NCBI GenBank assembly: GCA_014529385.2
Contig: CM043971.1
Coordinates: 88,801,340-88,865,339 of the forward strand
Direction of reading: 5' to 3'
Length of the DNA stretch: 64,000 bases
Source: Adiantum capillus-veneris
Lineage: Eukaryota > Streptophyta > Polypodiopsida > Polypodiales > Pteridaceae
This document shows, piece after piece, positions 10,888 to 22,289 of the stretch; position 1 is the stretch's first letter; every line of letters begins with the position of its first letter. The notes under the pieces were generated by a model. That model was not told the origin of the DNA and ran no database searches. It was given only the letters and a program-made list of their open reading frames with translations. The position numbers and the translations under genes are program-made.

Positions 10888-10954
10888 AAGAAGAACAAGA
10901 ACAAGAACAAGAACAAGAACAAGAACAAGAACAAGAACAAGAACAAGAACAAGA
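10888..10954. repeat. (AAGAAC)n hexanucleotide repeat
   Basis: About 11 perfect copies of AAGAAC. The minus-strand Val-Leu run is a repeat artefact. Confidence 0.95.
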
Positions 10955-11049
10955 AGAGAATTTTCAATGCATATGGTCAAAGCCAGTCTTAGCCTTCTAT
11001 GCACCCTTCTGTAACTTTGGATATTATTAAAAAAAATTGGAACAATACT

Positions 11050-11505
11050 CAAAAGCACTTTAGCCTTGTCTTCTTGAGGGATTTCACACTCAGTGTAAGT
11101 TAATTGGCCCTTGTGACATTGTGAGTTTGTAAAGGTTCTTTTTGAGACTTATTTTGCTCATTTTTTTGTTTGGCACCAAAATTTTCCTCTAAAGTGGTCC
11201 ATGCTTGGCTGGCCGTGGTTCAATTGTCAAGTGAAGTGCACATCATTATTATGAAGTGAAGTGATAACTATGCCAAGATCCTTCTCATCTTTCGCTTGAG
11301 ATTGTGCTATCTAAGCTCTAGTAAGTGTGTCGTTAGTTGTAGATGGCTTAGCTACGCATGGTTTGACAATAACCCATAGCTTCTTGCGCATAAGATAGCC
11401 TTGCAGTTTTCTGTGCCAGGTGTGAAAACCCTCTCCATTGTATTTATTGATTCCCTTATCCTCCACATTGCAAGTAGAGGGGTAGTGGTGTACTAATGCC
11501 AATGT
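11050..11505 (-). pseudogene. Copia gag N-terminal relic
   Basis: On the minus strand, 11502-11311 reads with GEGFHTWHRKLQGYLMRKKL. This is the W-x-x-x-M/L-x-x-YL segment that opens UBN2/DUF4219-type Copia gag. It continues past a stop into GIVITSLHNNDVHF and DHFRGKF, the equivalent of the LWDKL region, then into LKKNLYKLTMSQG, the L..LKM.EG segment, down to about 11050. The order of motifs is correct for gag. No zinc knuckle, LTR or pol is attached. It is an old isolated fragment. Confidence 0.65.
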
Positions 11506-11589
11506 CTATCCTCTTCACATAATAACTATAATAATGTCATCACTAGAAATGATGAGCACATACATAGCTATAATGCAATACCTTACAAT

Positions 11590-11760
11590 GTTCATTTAAA
11601 ATGAATTTTCATATGCTGACGGACGCAAAGCGGACCCCGAACCCCGACGGCCTCTAAAACGCCGGGGGCCGAATGGCGCGCCTCGAGCCTGCCACGGTAA
11701 AGTGAATAGGGGGCACCACCTAACTTTGAGCGGCTAGGATGCAAGCCACGATGATATGAA
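11590..11760. other. GC-rich island of about 130 bp
   Basis: 11615-11700 is strikingly GC-rich (CCGGGGGCCGAATGGCGCGC) within AT-rich flanks. It has a weak resemblance to a tRNA B box on the minus strand, but no convincing A box or fold. The source is unknown. Confidence 0.4.
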
Positions 11761-11769
11761 CACCACAAA

Positions 11770-11770
11770 C

Positions 11771-11862
<92 letters not shown>
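11770..11862. repeat. (CA)n-(GA)n compound microsatellite
   Basis: CA to about 11820, then GA to 11862. Confidence 0.96.
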
Positions 11863-11868
<6 letters not shown>

Positions 11869-12194
11869 GCAAATGATGAAAACCCTCGGGGATGTGAGGG
11901 TGAATTATTTTTGCAATATTTACAAAGTGGCATGCCGTGGTGGTAGAGAGATAGGGAGAGGAGGTGGTGCAACCTACTTGGTGCGTTCTCTAAGATGACT
12001 CAATGATTGTGAATACTTACTACCAAGAGCATACATATGTGTGTGCATCGACCATTGGAGTCGAGAGATGGATGTGGTTCCCTTCGCATGGTGCAATTCC
12101 CAAGGCAAACCCAACACACAAGCCCCCTCCCTGTGATGGTGATTCTGTCAATCCTTCCCACTACACTCTACCAAATTCTTGGCTCCTCATGAAT

Positions 12195-12197
<3 letters not shown>
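11863..12197. other. spacer, nothing recognised
   Basis: Frames through here are short or continue from the simple repeats on either side. No gene is supported. Confidence 0.5.
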
Positions 12198-12227
<30 letters not shown>

Positions 12228-12228
12228 A
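12198..12228. repeat. poly-C tract (about 30 bases)
   Basis: A single homopolymer of C. Its length is likely to be unreliable in an assembly. Confidence 0.9.
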
Positions 12229-12474
12229 TAGTGACCTCTCAGTGCCAATTTATAGGTGTCGGCTACTTGGATTATGGTAATCCCAGTGTGATTAGGGTAA
12301 GCTTAATTGGGGAGACAAAGCAAGTGGTGGGCCCGGTGTGGTTGACCCTTGCTTTGTTTTGGGAGGTTATTAAAAGATGGGAATCTCTAAGTGGGCCTTT
12401 GTGACCATCACCTAGAGAGAGGATATTTACAAAAAAGTGGAAATTTACAATGGCTTGGGTGAAAACTGAAGATA

Positions 12475-12637
12475 ATGGTGGGGTGGGGTAGGGGTAGGGG
12501 AGATGTGTGGGTGAGAGAGAGGGGGGGGGAGGTTCTACGGTCTTGCATGGGAGCTTGAGGACGAGAGGAGGGAAGCAAGTCAATGGGTGGGAGTGAGGGA
12601 ATATATCAGCGGGCGAAGGGGGGGGGGGGTAAAGAGT

Positions 12638-12668
<31 letters not shown>

Positions 12669-12849
12669 GGGGATGTAAGGGGGGGGTGTAAAGGGTGAGT
12701 GTAAGAATACGGGAGAGCGGAGGGGGGGGGTTTCCATGTGGCTCACACAGAGGGAGCACGAGAGAGGGGTCGGGGGGGGGGGGGTAATGAGAGTGGGGGT
12801 AAATTGGGAGAGAGGGTATTAGGGAGGGGTATGTAGGGAAAATGAGGGG

Positions 12850-12907
<58 letters not shown>

Positions 12908-12985
12908 ATTTTATCCAATGCCCATCGGGCGCGGAGGGGGGGGGGGTACTGAGAGTGGGGGCGGGGGGGGGGGGGGGGGGAAATA
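12475..12985 (+). repeat. strand-asymmetric G-rich tract with many G-runs
   Basis: About 510 bases of almost pure purine on the plus strand. It has at least ten G-runs of seven or more, a GT run near 12640 and a GA run at 12848-12901. Long minus-strand frames (Pro/Ser/His-rich) are composition artefacts. It could form G-quadruplex or triplex structures. Confidence 0.85.
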
Positions 12986-13039
12986 AGTTTTTTTTTCTTT
13001 GATTTTCGAAAGTCGGCTATCAATGCTTACTCTAAGGCA

Positions 13040-14270
13040 TCATTGTAAGCATTGACAAGGTTCATATTATCCTTAAGCTAGGTTCCTTGCATCCATCTAG
13101 CATCTTTAAAAGGATAATTCTTAAACTTAATAAGATATCATCGGATAATATTACCGTTTCTTAATACCTTGTCTTCATGTCGTAGGATGGACTCAGATTG
13201 AAGTACCTCTTCTTGATCTTCGGTTTTTGGAGGGTCTGCAACTATTGCTACTTTTGGTGGCGCTTCTTTATAAGGCTTAAGTAGGCTCCCATGGAAAACA
13301 TTGTGCATGAGCCAATGGTTGGGAAACTTTAATTGATAGTCCATCTCATTGGTTGGCTTCAAAATTTACAAAGGACCATAGTATCTTTTTTCGAGTTTAG
13401 CATAATACTCTTGGTGGCCCGTACGATTCTTGATCGTGTATGCTTGAGACAAGCCTTGAGAAACTTTAGCAAGATCCAATCATTTTTCTTAAAGGCTAAG
13501 GCTCTTTTGGGCTTATTAGCAGCAACCCTATCTGCCTTTGTTGTAAGATGGATATAACCTCTTTAATCTTTGGAAAAGATTCTTGTAAGTCTCGGCTATA
13601 TTCATCAGCAATAATGATGATCTTCCCATGCACTTTAAGTAGTAAGGGACTTTTGGATCTTCCCTCTTTAATCTCAAAAGGTTCTTTCCCCATAGAAGTA
13701 TGCAGAAAGTCATTGTATGCATACTCTATAAGAGGTAGGTGCTTCTCTCATTGTGAGTTGCTATTGACACCACATTTATCCTTGGCCATTGTGAAAGTGC
13801 ATTGGCCACTTGATTGTGCTTGACAACAATGTGAGAAATATGAAATTTAAATTGCAAAAGAAAATTTTCCCACCTCATTTGTTTGTCGGAGATCTTGGTT
13901 TGCATCATGAAGTTCTTGAGGCTTTGTGATCCATTCATAGGATGAATGGAGTCCCCAAGAGATAGTGTTTCCACGTGTCCAGGACATATAGAATGGCTAG
14001 TAGCTCTTTTTTGTATTTGCCCAATATCCGCTTATCAGAGTTGAGTCTTTGACTCTCATATGCTATGGCATGCCCTTCTTGAAGCAAAACAGCTCCAAGG
14101 CAATCACCACAAGCATCACACTGGAGCTGAAATGGCTTTGAGAGATCTAGTAGTGTGAGCACAAATTGAGAGATAAGCTTCTCATTAAGCTTCTCAAAAG
14201 CTTCTGGCTATTTTGCTGTCCATGATAACTTAACGTTCTTTTTTGTTAAGTCATGTAATGGGTGGAATTG
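13040..14270 (-). pseudogene. chromovirus (Ty3/Gypsy) pol relic with the integrase core deleted
   Basis: On the minus strand, 14162-13935 encodes RNase H start motifs (LSKPFQLQCDACGDCLGAVL, KRILGKYKKELLAI). A frameshift leads to 13974-13726, the RNase H end (KHNQVANALSQWPR). The sequence then jumps directly to the late-integrase motif HLPLIEYAYNDFLHTSMGKE at about 13740, so the H2C2 finger and catalytic core are missing. 13362-13138 reads LMHNVFHGSLLKPYK, then a chromodomain (EEVLQSESILRHEDK, RYYLIKFKNYP, ARW) down to about 13060. The chromodomain identifies the chromovirus lineage. Several stops and frameshifts are present. It abuts the Gypsy-1 3' LTR, which probably cut it. Confidence 0.85.
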
Positions 14271-14300
14271 GAGTTGAGCTCATCAGATAGCTAATTCCAG

Positions 14301-14991
14301 TGTTAGAATTTAAAGCTACTGGTAAGTCGTCAGTTCAGTTAGTGAAACTCGAATAGAGAACTGAGACTGGACTGAAATAGTTATCTGAACTGAAATAGTA
14401 TACCGAGATGAGAGACATACATGACAACTGGAAAAGTGTTTGCAGTTTTAGATTCATAGTTCAGGGATAACCAGTACAAGGTGTAATGGGTTGAAGCTCA
14501 AATGATTACAGTAGTAATGATTACAAGGTGAAGTTAAAGGCGAAGAGATTATAACTCGGAAATACTTGGAAGCTAAAGTCGAAAGATAAGTACTAAGCCA
14601 AGAGGACTAAGAAGCAAGAAGCCCGATCACAATGTAACAGGTCCTATTTATAGGTAATTACTACTGGTGTTACTCACCCACTGTTCCATCCTTCTAAGGG
14701 ACAATTCCTGCCTGATGAGACTATCCTCGCCTTCTACATCCTTCCCTCCTTTCTTGAATTTTGGTATGACTCCAAAATTTCTAAAAAAACCCACCGCCTG
14801 ATTTTGAATTGGTGTTGAGGAAGCTGTATGGGTTTCTGGTTGTGGCCCAAACCCTAAACCCTAAACCCTAAACCCATATGTCTGTTTGTTGAGTTGGCTG
14901 ATGTTCCTCATGATAGTACTCCTTTGGAGTCGCTAGCTCTTTTGGTCTTGCTAGCTTTATACCATACTTCATGCTTGTTGAGTGCTTGACA
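14301..14991 (-). repeat. Gypsy-1 3' LTR (candidate)
   Basis: On the minus strand it begins TGTCAAGCACTC straight after a TATAGGGG purine tract and ends TTCTAACA, giving 691 bp with TG..CA ends. A TATA-like CCTATAAATAGG lies at 14654-14643. The partner LTR is outside or lost, so the right boundary (14301) rests only on the TG..CA rule. Confidence 0.65.
14846..14875 (+). promoter_or_regulatory. telomere-type CCCTAAA array inside the Gypsy-1 LTR (telo-box cluster)
   Basis: Three full CCCTAAA units plus partial ones. On the minus strand this lies about 120-145 bases into the LTR and about 190 bases upstream of its TATA-like box. AAACCCTAA telo-boxes are known plant promoter elements. An interstitial telomere scar is the alternative. 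Confidence 0.7.
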
Positions 14992-15002
14992 CCCCTATAA
15001 TT
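14992..15002 (-). other. Gypsy-1 polypurine tract (candidate)
   Basis: On the minus strand, ATTATAGGGG directly precedes TGTCAAGC. It is short for a purine tract and is supported mainly by position. Confidence 0.5.
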
Positions 15003-15003
15003 G

Positions 15004-17207
15004 TAATTCCAAGGGTGCCCATCCAAAGAATTTCCAGTGTCTCACTGGCAAAATCCACCGTCTGATTCTGAGATGAAACTACCCAGTATCCTTCCATTGA
15101 ACCCACTTCCTCTTGCCCTTCTTCTGTGCTGGTGCTTTAGAAGTTCCAATGCCAGCATTGTCCTTCTGGATAAGTCTATAAATAGCCTCTTGCTCAAGCT
15201 GATCCCGCCTTGCAATGGACATCTCCAATTCATAAGGCGTGAGAGGATTATAGGTTTTGGTGTTGGGATTATATAGCGTGCGTCTACCCTCTGTCGGACA
15301 GGTTCTAGCTAGTTTATGACAATGCAAGGCTGTGTGGATCCATCCTTCCGGAAGAAGCTGATTTTTTTAAATCCTAGCTTCAAAGAGGATCTCAGCCATT
15401 TCTTTGTACTGTGGCCCCAAACCTGGTTTAGCCGTAATATCCTTTTCAGGGATTTTAGAGGACTCCACAATAAGTTGAAGCAACTAATTTGTGATCTTGG
15501 TGAGACCTCTGAGCTGGATCTTCCATTGTCCCATACAGAGCTTGACCCTCTGCATTTCTCCTTGCACTTCCAAAACATCATTTAATTGGAGAGCATCACT
15601 GATCAGTGTTTGCCAGGTTTTCCATTCTACAGTGGCTCGCTCATACCAATCCTGAAGATCATCAATGATGTTAAAGTATGTGAGCCGATCCACTAGTTCT
15701 AGATGCTGAGGATACATTGCTGGGAAAATCTAGGTAGATCAGCTTCCTTAGCAGGCAATGCATACGGAAGAACTGGTGAATCAGGCACAAATTCTAGGAA
15801 ATTAAGTACAGCCTGATTCTCCTGCTGCATCATCTTCCGAGTTACACGGGCTAATTGAAAGAGTTCCCGGAGATTAGTTACCTGTTCCCCTACTCTCATT
15901 TGGGTCCGCGGTCCTTTACTGCTGGAAGTCTGATATTCAATAATAGCTTGTACCCTCTGGTCCAAAACTCCTATGCAATTTGCATCTGAAGTAGAACTTC
16001 TTTCAGTTGATTCCTCACTTCCTTCATGGACTTATATGAAGGTCTGTTTCCAAGCAAGAGATCCAATTCAAGGGCTAAAGAGTGTGTCTGCAGTAGATTG
16101 TTGCTGCTAGTGTGGATTGACTATCTTGTCATCAAAAGTCAGTGCCCACTCAGGTACCCTTTCCAACAGCTGGATGTTGTTGGGATGCACAGGTAGTTGG
16201 CACAACTCCCGATCATGGAAAGCGGCTTATATCCAATGCTGAATCATTTCTTTGGCACCGACATATAGCCTTTGAAAGCGTTCCAGATCTAAGAGAAGAA
16301 CATCACCCTCCAGAGACATCCTTGTAATAGGAGCTTGCTGATGTCTTAGCCTCTTGTTCAGTGTGATGAGCTGTAATGAATGTTAGTCATCACCCTTCAA
16401 GGTCTCAGCCAGAGCTTTAGCTTTAGCTTTTCCTTTCACATCTGCACTCTGTTGTGACTGGTTTATTGGGGAGTCTTCAGTGTTTCCTAGTTGCTGATCA
16501 TCAGTCCCTTGGTCTCTTGAATACTGATCCTTGTACTGGTCTACCTGGTCTGTGTTGGGATGACTGCCCCATGTGGCAGCTAATCCACCAGTACCAGATC
16601 TTGAAGGTGGAGATGGATGAGAGTCATTATCATCATCATGTTTATCTGGTAGTTCGTCCTCCCTCTCTTCATCCTTCTGTTCTGCTTCCTCAGAATCCTC
16701 ATCGAGGTTATTCTGCTTATCAATGTAGTCCAGAATAGCTTGATTTGCCAAAGCACTGTTATATTCACAAAGCTTATCCTGCAAATCACTCTGCATAGTT
16801 TCCAAAAGTACCTTTAGATTATCCATATTGAAAGTGACGTTGCCTTCTAGATTCAAAATATCAGTCAAGTTATTATATATGTATCTCTTTGTTATAGAGG
16901 CTTTTAATGCAGTATGGCTAGTCAGCCATGTGTTAAAATCAACCCTCTTCATCCTCAGCATAGTCTAAAATCCGTCAGCAGCTCTCTCAGCCTCTGCCTT
17001 GTCTTCAGTTAACTGCCTATCCTCAAATTCAAGCTTTAACAGCTTACTTTCCAATGTCCGAATTGTCCAGGCTGACTGATTTTCAAGAATACTATGCCGC
17101 AAAGATTGTGCACCTATATCTTGTTTCAACTTCTGAACTTGCTGCTCATTGATCCTCAGTTCTTCTTTTAACTTGTTCACTTCATTAGTGGAGGTTGAGG
17201 CATCCAT
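15004..17207 (-). pseudogene. Gypsy-1 additional ORF 2 (downstream of integrase), unknown function
   Basis: One long minus-strand coding stretch starting near MDASTSTNEVNKLKEEL at 17207. It begins with a coiled coil (about 80 residues), then a helical region (TWLTSHTALKASITKRYIYN). An acidic, Ser/Gln-rich spacer follows (16750-16400), then helical segments (QVTNLRELFQLARVTRKMMQ; WYERATVEWKTWQTLISDAL) and a basic tail. It would be about 700 residues. It is interrupted by TAG, TAA and TGA codons, and each checked site would read Gln or Arg with a single T to C change (for example the stops before HSLQLITLNK and KNQLLPEG). I recognise no catalytic motif. Coiled-coil gag-like or structural roles are possible but unproven. 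Confidence 0.55.
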
Positions 17208-17359
17208 ATTTGTCCAAAAGCATTGACAATCGTATTCCAGGATGACTGGATAAGCACTAAGCAACCATCCATTACTGTTGCTGGGTCAGAGGGAACTGGA
17301 TCATAAATCGTAATAGGGGCCATATATGGTAATGTGGTAAAGTTACGTTTCTGCAGAAT

Positions 17360-18730
17360 TAATCATCCTATGAGGGGGGATTGTGCTGTTGTAATCTGTC
17401 CTTTTTGGTTAAAGCTAAATCCAATTTGTTGAAAGGGATAGAAACTTTACTGGTTGGACTGACAGGTTCTGGACATTTTTCTTTATCGGTATGAATTGCT
17501 AGTTTGTCAATACTGGTTTTTTTTGGCTGGTCTTTTTCAGCAATGGTGTTTGCTAGATTCTGCTCTGCTTGCTCGCTGGTCCCACCAGTAATCCGTGTTG
17601 GAGCTTGTTCTTCAGATGTTGCTGAAGCCTGGCCGACTAAAGTCTGGCCTGCTGAAGATTTTTCAGTAGGTAAAGTCTTACCCTGACTTTCTAATTGCTT
17701 CCAGAAAGCACTGCTCTTGGCCAATGTATTTTTTGGTTTCTTTGAACTACCAGCTTCCACCTACGGGGCCTTTCTCTTCTGTCCAGTGAGAGCCAACTGA
17801 GTACCTGGAGCTTCTTCATCTGATGATAAGTCAACATTGTTAGATTTTGGAATGGGTTTCTGACTCCAAGCCATCCGTACCTGGTCATGAGCATTAGGAG
17901 AAGTTGCCCAGTAAAGAAACTGTCAAATATATCAGGCTTTAAAAACAGTCTGAGACTTTAACTTGGTAGTCTGATGAAGCACATTATGAGACAAAATCTG
18001 ACACAAGTTGATCGGAGCTATAGCATCTAATCTTTTGGAAAGCAACATAGCAAACAGATTTTTTGACACATATGTAGGATTATTTTTTAGACTACTAGCT
18101 TCAACCACAATTTGGTAAGCAACTGGAATGTCTAGGCCTGCTACTGAAACCCCTTGTGCACTGGCCTTTCTTTTTTTTTTGGGCTGCTTTGTCTTCCCTA
18201 AGAGCTAAACTTATCTGTTTTGCAGTTGCAATGGTTGGCTTCGGCTCATTTGGAATGTTAAAAGCATAAGTAATGTCGTCCAGAGTTGCTGACACTTTCC
18301 TACCATACACTACAGTGCTGCCTTCATCAACATTGAAGGAATCAAGAACCTGCTTGATTATAGCCTTTGTCAAACTTGCTTCTTGTGTCTTGCATTACCA
18401 CATGAAAATCCCATAGTCGCAGCAACGCTTCTGCTTGATCATTAAACACATACCGTTGTATCTTACTATGGGGAATAAGTGGTAGAGAATCTTTGATAGA
18501 GTTGATAAGTGCCGAAGTTTTGTCTATAGTGTCTTGCATCTTTCTTCTACCCATACACGGTGAAGACGATGAATCTGTAGAAGAAGAAGACTTACCTGAA
18601 TATTCAAATCCGTATCCAAGTGTGTCTGATAAAGACAGACAACAATCGACAGATCCTTCGGATGAAGAAGTTTGTGGTTGTAGTGAAGAAGCTTCAGAGC
18701 TTGGAGATGGCAAATGTGTAACAACAGGCA
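17360..18730 (-). pseudogene. Gypsy-1 additional ORF 1, plant transposon-protein-like
   Basis: Minus-strand coding spread over at least three frames. A Ser-rich N-terminus (18713) leads to IKDSLPLIPHSKIQRYVFND and LLRLWDFHVV. A frameshift leads to VLDSFNVDEGSTVVYGRKVS and LDDITYAFNIPNEPKP (18340-18230), and then to a Lys/Ser-rich tail (17760-17368). The V.GRKV....DDI....IP pattern resembles the so-called putative plant transposon protein domain found in extra ORFs of Tat-lineage Gypsy elements. That is a resemblance recalled from family knowledge, not a search result. It lies directly downstream of integrase. It is broken by frameshifts and cannot be functional here. Confidence 0.5.
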
Positions 18731-18950
18731 GGCATCGCGCAGGAGTTTTGAGAAAAAATGCCCACTCGCCTTACTGTTATACGCGTTCGTTCCATAAAAG
18801 CTCCACTACTTACCGTTCCTAGAGTTCTGTGCATCGTCAATGACGTGGCATACATGCATTGGCTAATACTCTCCATGTTCCTTGAAATAATTATCACAGA
18901 TAGCCCCACTGGCCCTTTTCCCCATAAAAACTGATACTGGCTCTGACACT

Positions 18951-20080
18951 TTACTGATTCTGCTCTACTGACCTAGTTTTATCGTGCTGAGACTTTTCTG
19001 ACCCTTTGACTAGCTCTGGTACTGGTTGTACATGGAAAAGGCTTAAAATAGCTGATTTTGAATTTTCGTGGCCTTCACTTCCCAGAATACCAGTATCATC
19101 TTCCCTAGAAGTCTCTTTGTCATTCGAATAATATAGCTTGATTTTGGCCCCATTATAAACACTTGCTAATAGTAATCCAGATAAATATTTCAACCTTACT
19201 ATGCCATTGGAAAACACCCAATCGACTTCATATGGACCCACCCAAGCTATCTTTAAGTTTGGTTTCTTAGGACCCAGTTTGGATTGATAGAGCAGAACCA
19301 AATCACCTTTCTGAAACTCCCTAACTTTGATGCATCTATCATGCCAGTGTTTCCTTATTTGCTGAACAATTTCCTGTTCCAGCATAGCCTTCTGTCTTAA
19401 CTCATCCAACTGTGTTAACTCCTCCAGTCTCTGTTTAAGATTATGATTGAAATCTAATCCATATTCCATTGCCATCCTGCGACTGGGAATTACAAATTCC
19501 ATAGGCACGACAGCTTCAGTGCCATACACCATTCTAAATGGTGTTAGTCTAGTGGTGACCTTATAAGCTGTCTTATATGCCCAGAGAGCAGTCTGGAGCT
19601 TCAGATCCCACTGGTGTGGCTCCTTCTGCACAATCTTAGCGAGAATAGTCTTAACGGTTTTGTTACTTCTCTCTGCTTGCCCATTGCATCTAGGATAATA
19701 TGGTGTTGATTATTCAATGCTTTACTGAGAGCATTTCTATTAGAATGTCCATAGTATCATTTAGAAAGTGTGTTTCTTGATCAGACACAATCTCCACAGG
19801 ACATCCATATCGGCAGATAATATTTTCAAATATAGCTTCCACCCATTTGGTGACATAACAATTGGCCATCAATATATACGGATTCTTCCTCGGAGTAATT
19901 TTCTTGAATGGACCCATGAAATCTAGACCCCATTTCATAAATACTCCCAGTGGCTGGACTGGAGTTAGAGGAGTCATATCTGCTGCTGTGGGTCTGCCCA
20001 TCCTTTAGCATATATCACATGTTTTACAAAAGCTTCTAACATCATATATTTAAGTTTTCCGCCACAATCCAGCCTGCAAA
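18951..20080 (-). pseudogene. Gypsy-1 integrase
   Basis: On the minus strand it starts in the H2C2 tail (CDIC, then a TAA where relatives have Gln, then [10 protein letters not shown]). The catalytic core follows with D in [10 protein letters not shown] in [10 protein letters not shown] and E in NGQAERSNKTV, then the C-terminal region (WHDRCIKVREFQKGDLVLLY, GPKKPNLKIAWVGPYEV) to a stop at 18951. A small deletion or frameshift near 19714 separates the second D from the E. The catalytic triad is visible but the frame is broken. The H2C2 part before 20080 is poor. There is no chromodomain, unlike the neighbouring chromovirus relic. Confidence 0.85.
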
Positions 20081-20399
20081 ATCTTCTTGTAAGTAATATC
20101 AGTGGAGAAATGTCCTCCGGAATCCCCGTCATGTGCCTCTGAAATAACTTGCATTCTCACTTCCATAGGCATCTTCAAAGAACCCCATCTACTCTCAGTT
20201 TGTAAAGTGATCCGCCAATGATGGTGAACTTCAGACTCTTAATAATCAGAGCCTTCTTCTGATTCTGAGTCCAGTTTTTTTGGGAATCCTCCCTTCGAAA
20301 GGAACTAATATACATCATACAACTCTAGATCAGTTGTTTCCTCAGCTATCATCTGAAACAATTTTGCATCCATTGGATCATCTCCTCAAGGATGCTTCA

Positions 20400-21743
20400 G
20401 AGTAGCCATCTATACTCCTGGACAGGAAATTAGCACCACAATGGGTTTTACCGGGCTTATGAAAAATGCAAAATCAAACTCCATCAAGAACATCATCCAT
20501 CTTATCAGTCTGCCTTGAATAATGACATTGTTAATAAAAAATAATAATGCTTGATGATCCACATAAAAATGAAAAAGCTTGCCCAGCAAATAGTGTCGAA
20601 ATTTAGTAGCACTAGAAACCATTCCTAGGGCTTCTCTTTCAATAGTTGTATATCCTTGTTCAGCCTGACTAAATCTCCAGCTGGCAAAATACAATGGATA
20701 ATCAGTCCTCCCTTCTGGCTGAGCTAATATTGCTCCCATTTCCAGTCCTGAAGCATCTACATGTACATGAAAAATGACATCCCAATTCGGTTGTTGAAGT
20801 TTTGGATTACTAATAGTAGCATTCTTCAAACCTGAAAGCTCTCCTCACATTCAACAGTCCAAATGAACTTGATGTTATTCTTTGTGAGCTCATACAAAGG
20901 TAATTCGTGGGAAGCAAATTTGTGCACAAATCTTCTATAGAAATTGATATATCCCAAGAAAGAACTTAGCTCTGATGCATTGCGGGGTGCCTTGGCTTGT
21001 TGGACACACTAAGTCTTGTCGTTGTCCATTTCTATACCATTTTTGGACACTACATGTCCCAGTAGTTGTCCTTTCTAGACCAAGAAGAAAGATTGAAATG
21101 GATTTAAACAGATCCGCTTTTCTTGACAATGCTGGAAAACTATTTCCAAAAAATGTAAATACTTATCCTCAGCTGAATATACAGTGAAGTCATCCATAAA
21201 TATGGCAAGTAATCGGTGGAGAAATTCACTAAATATTTCCATCATACATCGTTGGAAAGTCGTTGAAGCATTGCAAAGACCAAACGACATAACCAGATAC
21301 ATGAGTGCTCCCCACTTAGTTTTAAAAGTATTTTTACTTCGGCCCTCAGAAGCAATCTGTAACTGGTTATAGCCACTATAACCATCCATAAAGCTATACA
21401 TCTCATAACCTGCAATTTCTTCAAGCAGCATGTCCATAAAGGGTAATGGAAAGGGATCCTTGATAGTCTGAGCATTCAACTTTTGATAATCCACACAGAC
21501 TCTAAGCTTCCCATTATTCTTGGGTACCACCACAATGGGAAATAATCAGTCACTACTAGCTATGTTAGTAATGAACCCAGCCTTCAGAAGGTTATCGATC
21601 TCTTCCTTGACCTTCTTAGCATAATCTGGATTCATTCTGTACCATTGCAGCCGCACTAGTCTAGCATTTGGTTTCAATGGTATTCGATGCTGACATACCT
21701 CTGGATCTACTCCCTTGAGATCAGTATGTTCCCATGCGAACAC
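20400..21743 (-). pseudogene. Gypsy-1 reverse transcriptase and RNase H
   Basis: On the minus strand, RT begins VRLQWYRMNPDYAKKVKEEI and has VVVPKNNGKLRVCVDYQKLN, MYSFMDGYSGYNQLQI and the catalytic FMDD (as IFMDDFTVYS). RNase H follows with VHVDASGLEMGAILAQ, EREALGMVS and YVDHQALLFF, ending near 20410. The TGA at 21546-21548 stands where relatives have Trp (S-D-W before SPIVVVP), a G to A change. Further stops follow FFLV and DNDKT, and a frameshift lies before the RNase H. This is reverse transcriptase of the Ty3/Gypsy type. Confidence 0.9.
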
Positions 21744-21767
21744 ATCTTTGTACTACTGGAACATGTG

Positions 21768-22205
21768 TCAGGCCTTCTCTTTCATTACTGGATTCAGATG
21801 CTTGTTGACTTTGATCAATCTAGGATTTTCCTCAAAACCTGGATTCCATTCCTCTATTTCTTGATCATTTGGAAGCAACCAGTTAGGCCCACCACCCTTT
21901 CTTTTAGTTGACTCCTCAACATAATCCCAAGATAGACCTCTGAGCTCTGAACTGCTATTATGATTTTCAATAACTTCTCCAGAGTGTGCTTGTTCAAAGG
22001 CCACTGGCATACTGGAATCAAGTGGTTCTTTTGGCCTTCTAGTTAGCTGAACTAGTTGTTCCCCAAAATTCAGTTCAGTGAACTGACCTGCAAATTGCTT
22101 CTTTTGCTTTTTAGCCTGATCTTTGTCCAATAATAATGCGTTTAGATCTATTTTGGCCAGTGGAAAAATATTCATTGCCGCCAGCATCCTCTCAATTTTC
22201 TTCAC
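21768..22205 (-). pseudogene. Gypsy-1 protease-RT linker
   Basis: An open minus-strand stretch of about 145 codons (IERMLAAMNIFPLAKIDLNA and onward to NPVMKEKA). It is rich in charged residues and lies between the protease end and the RT start. It has no domain that I recognise; linkers of this length are usual in Gypsy pol. Confidence 0.6.
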
Positions 22206-22289
22206 CCCATACTTCTGGCAAAGCTCTTCTGGTCGCAGCTCCTTCTTCCAACTCCTAGTGTTGTTCGTCTGAATCTAAATTCTACTACT

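Noticed and set aside
11615-11720. GC-rich stretch as a tRNA-derived SINE
   Set aside because: Only a weak B-box-like string; no A box, no cloverleaf, no poly-A tail or target duplication.
12272-13023. Pro/Ser/His-rich minus-strand frames as proteins
   Set aside because: They are translations of the G-rich and GA tracts.
14254-14300. TGTAATGGGTGG at 14254 as the Gypsy-1 LTR end
   Set aside because: The chromovirus reading frame (HPLHDLTKKNVKLSW) appears to run through this point, so the LTR more likely ends at 14301.
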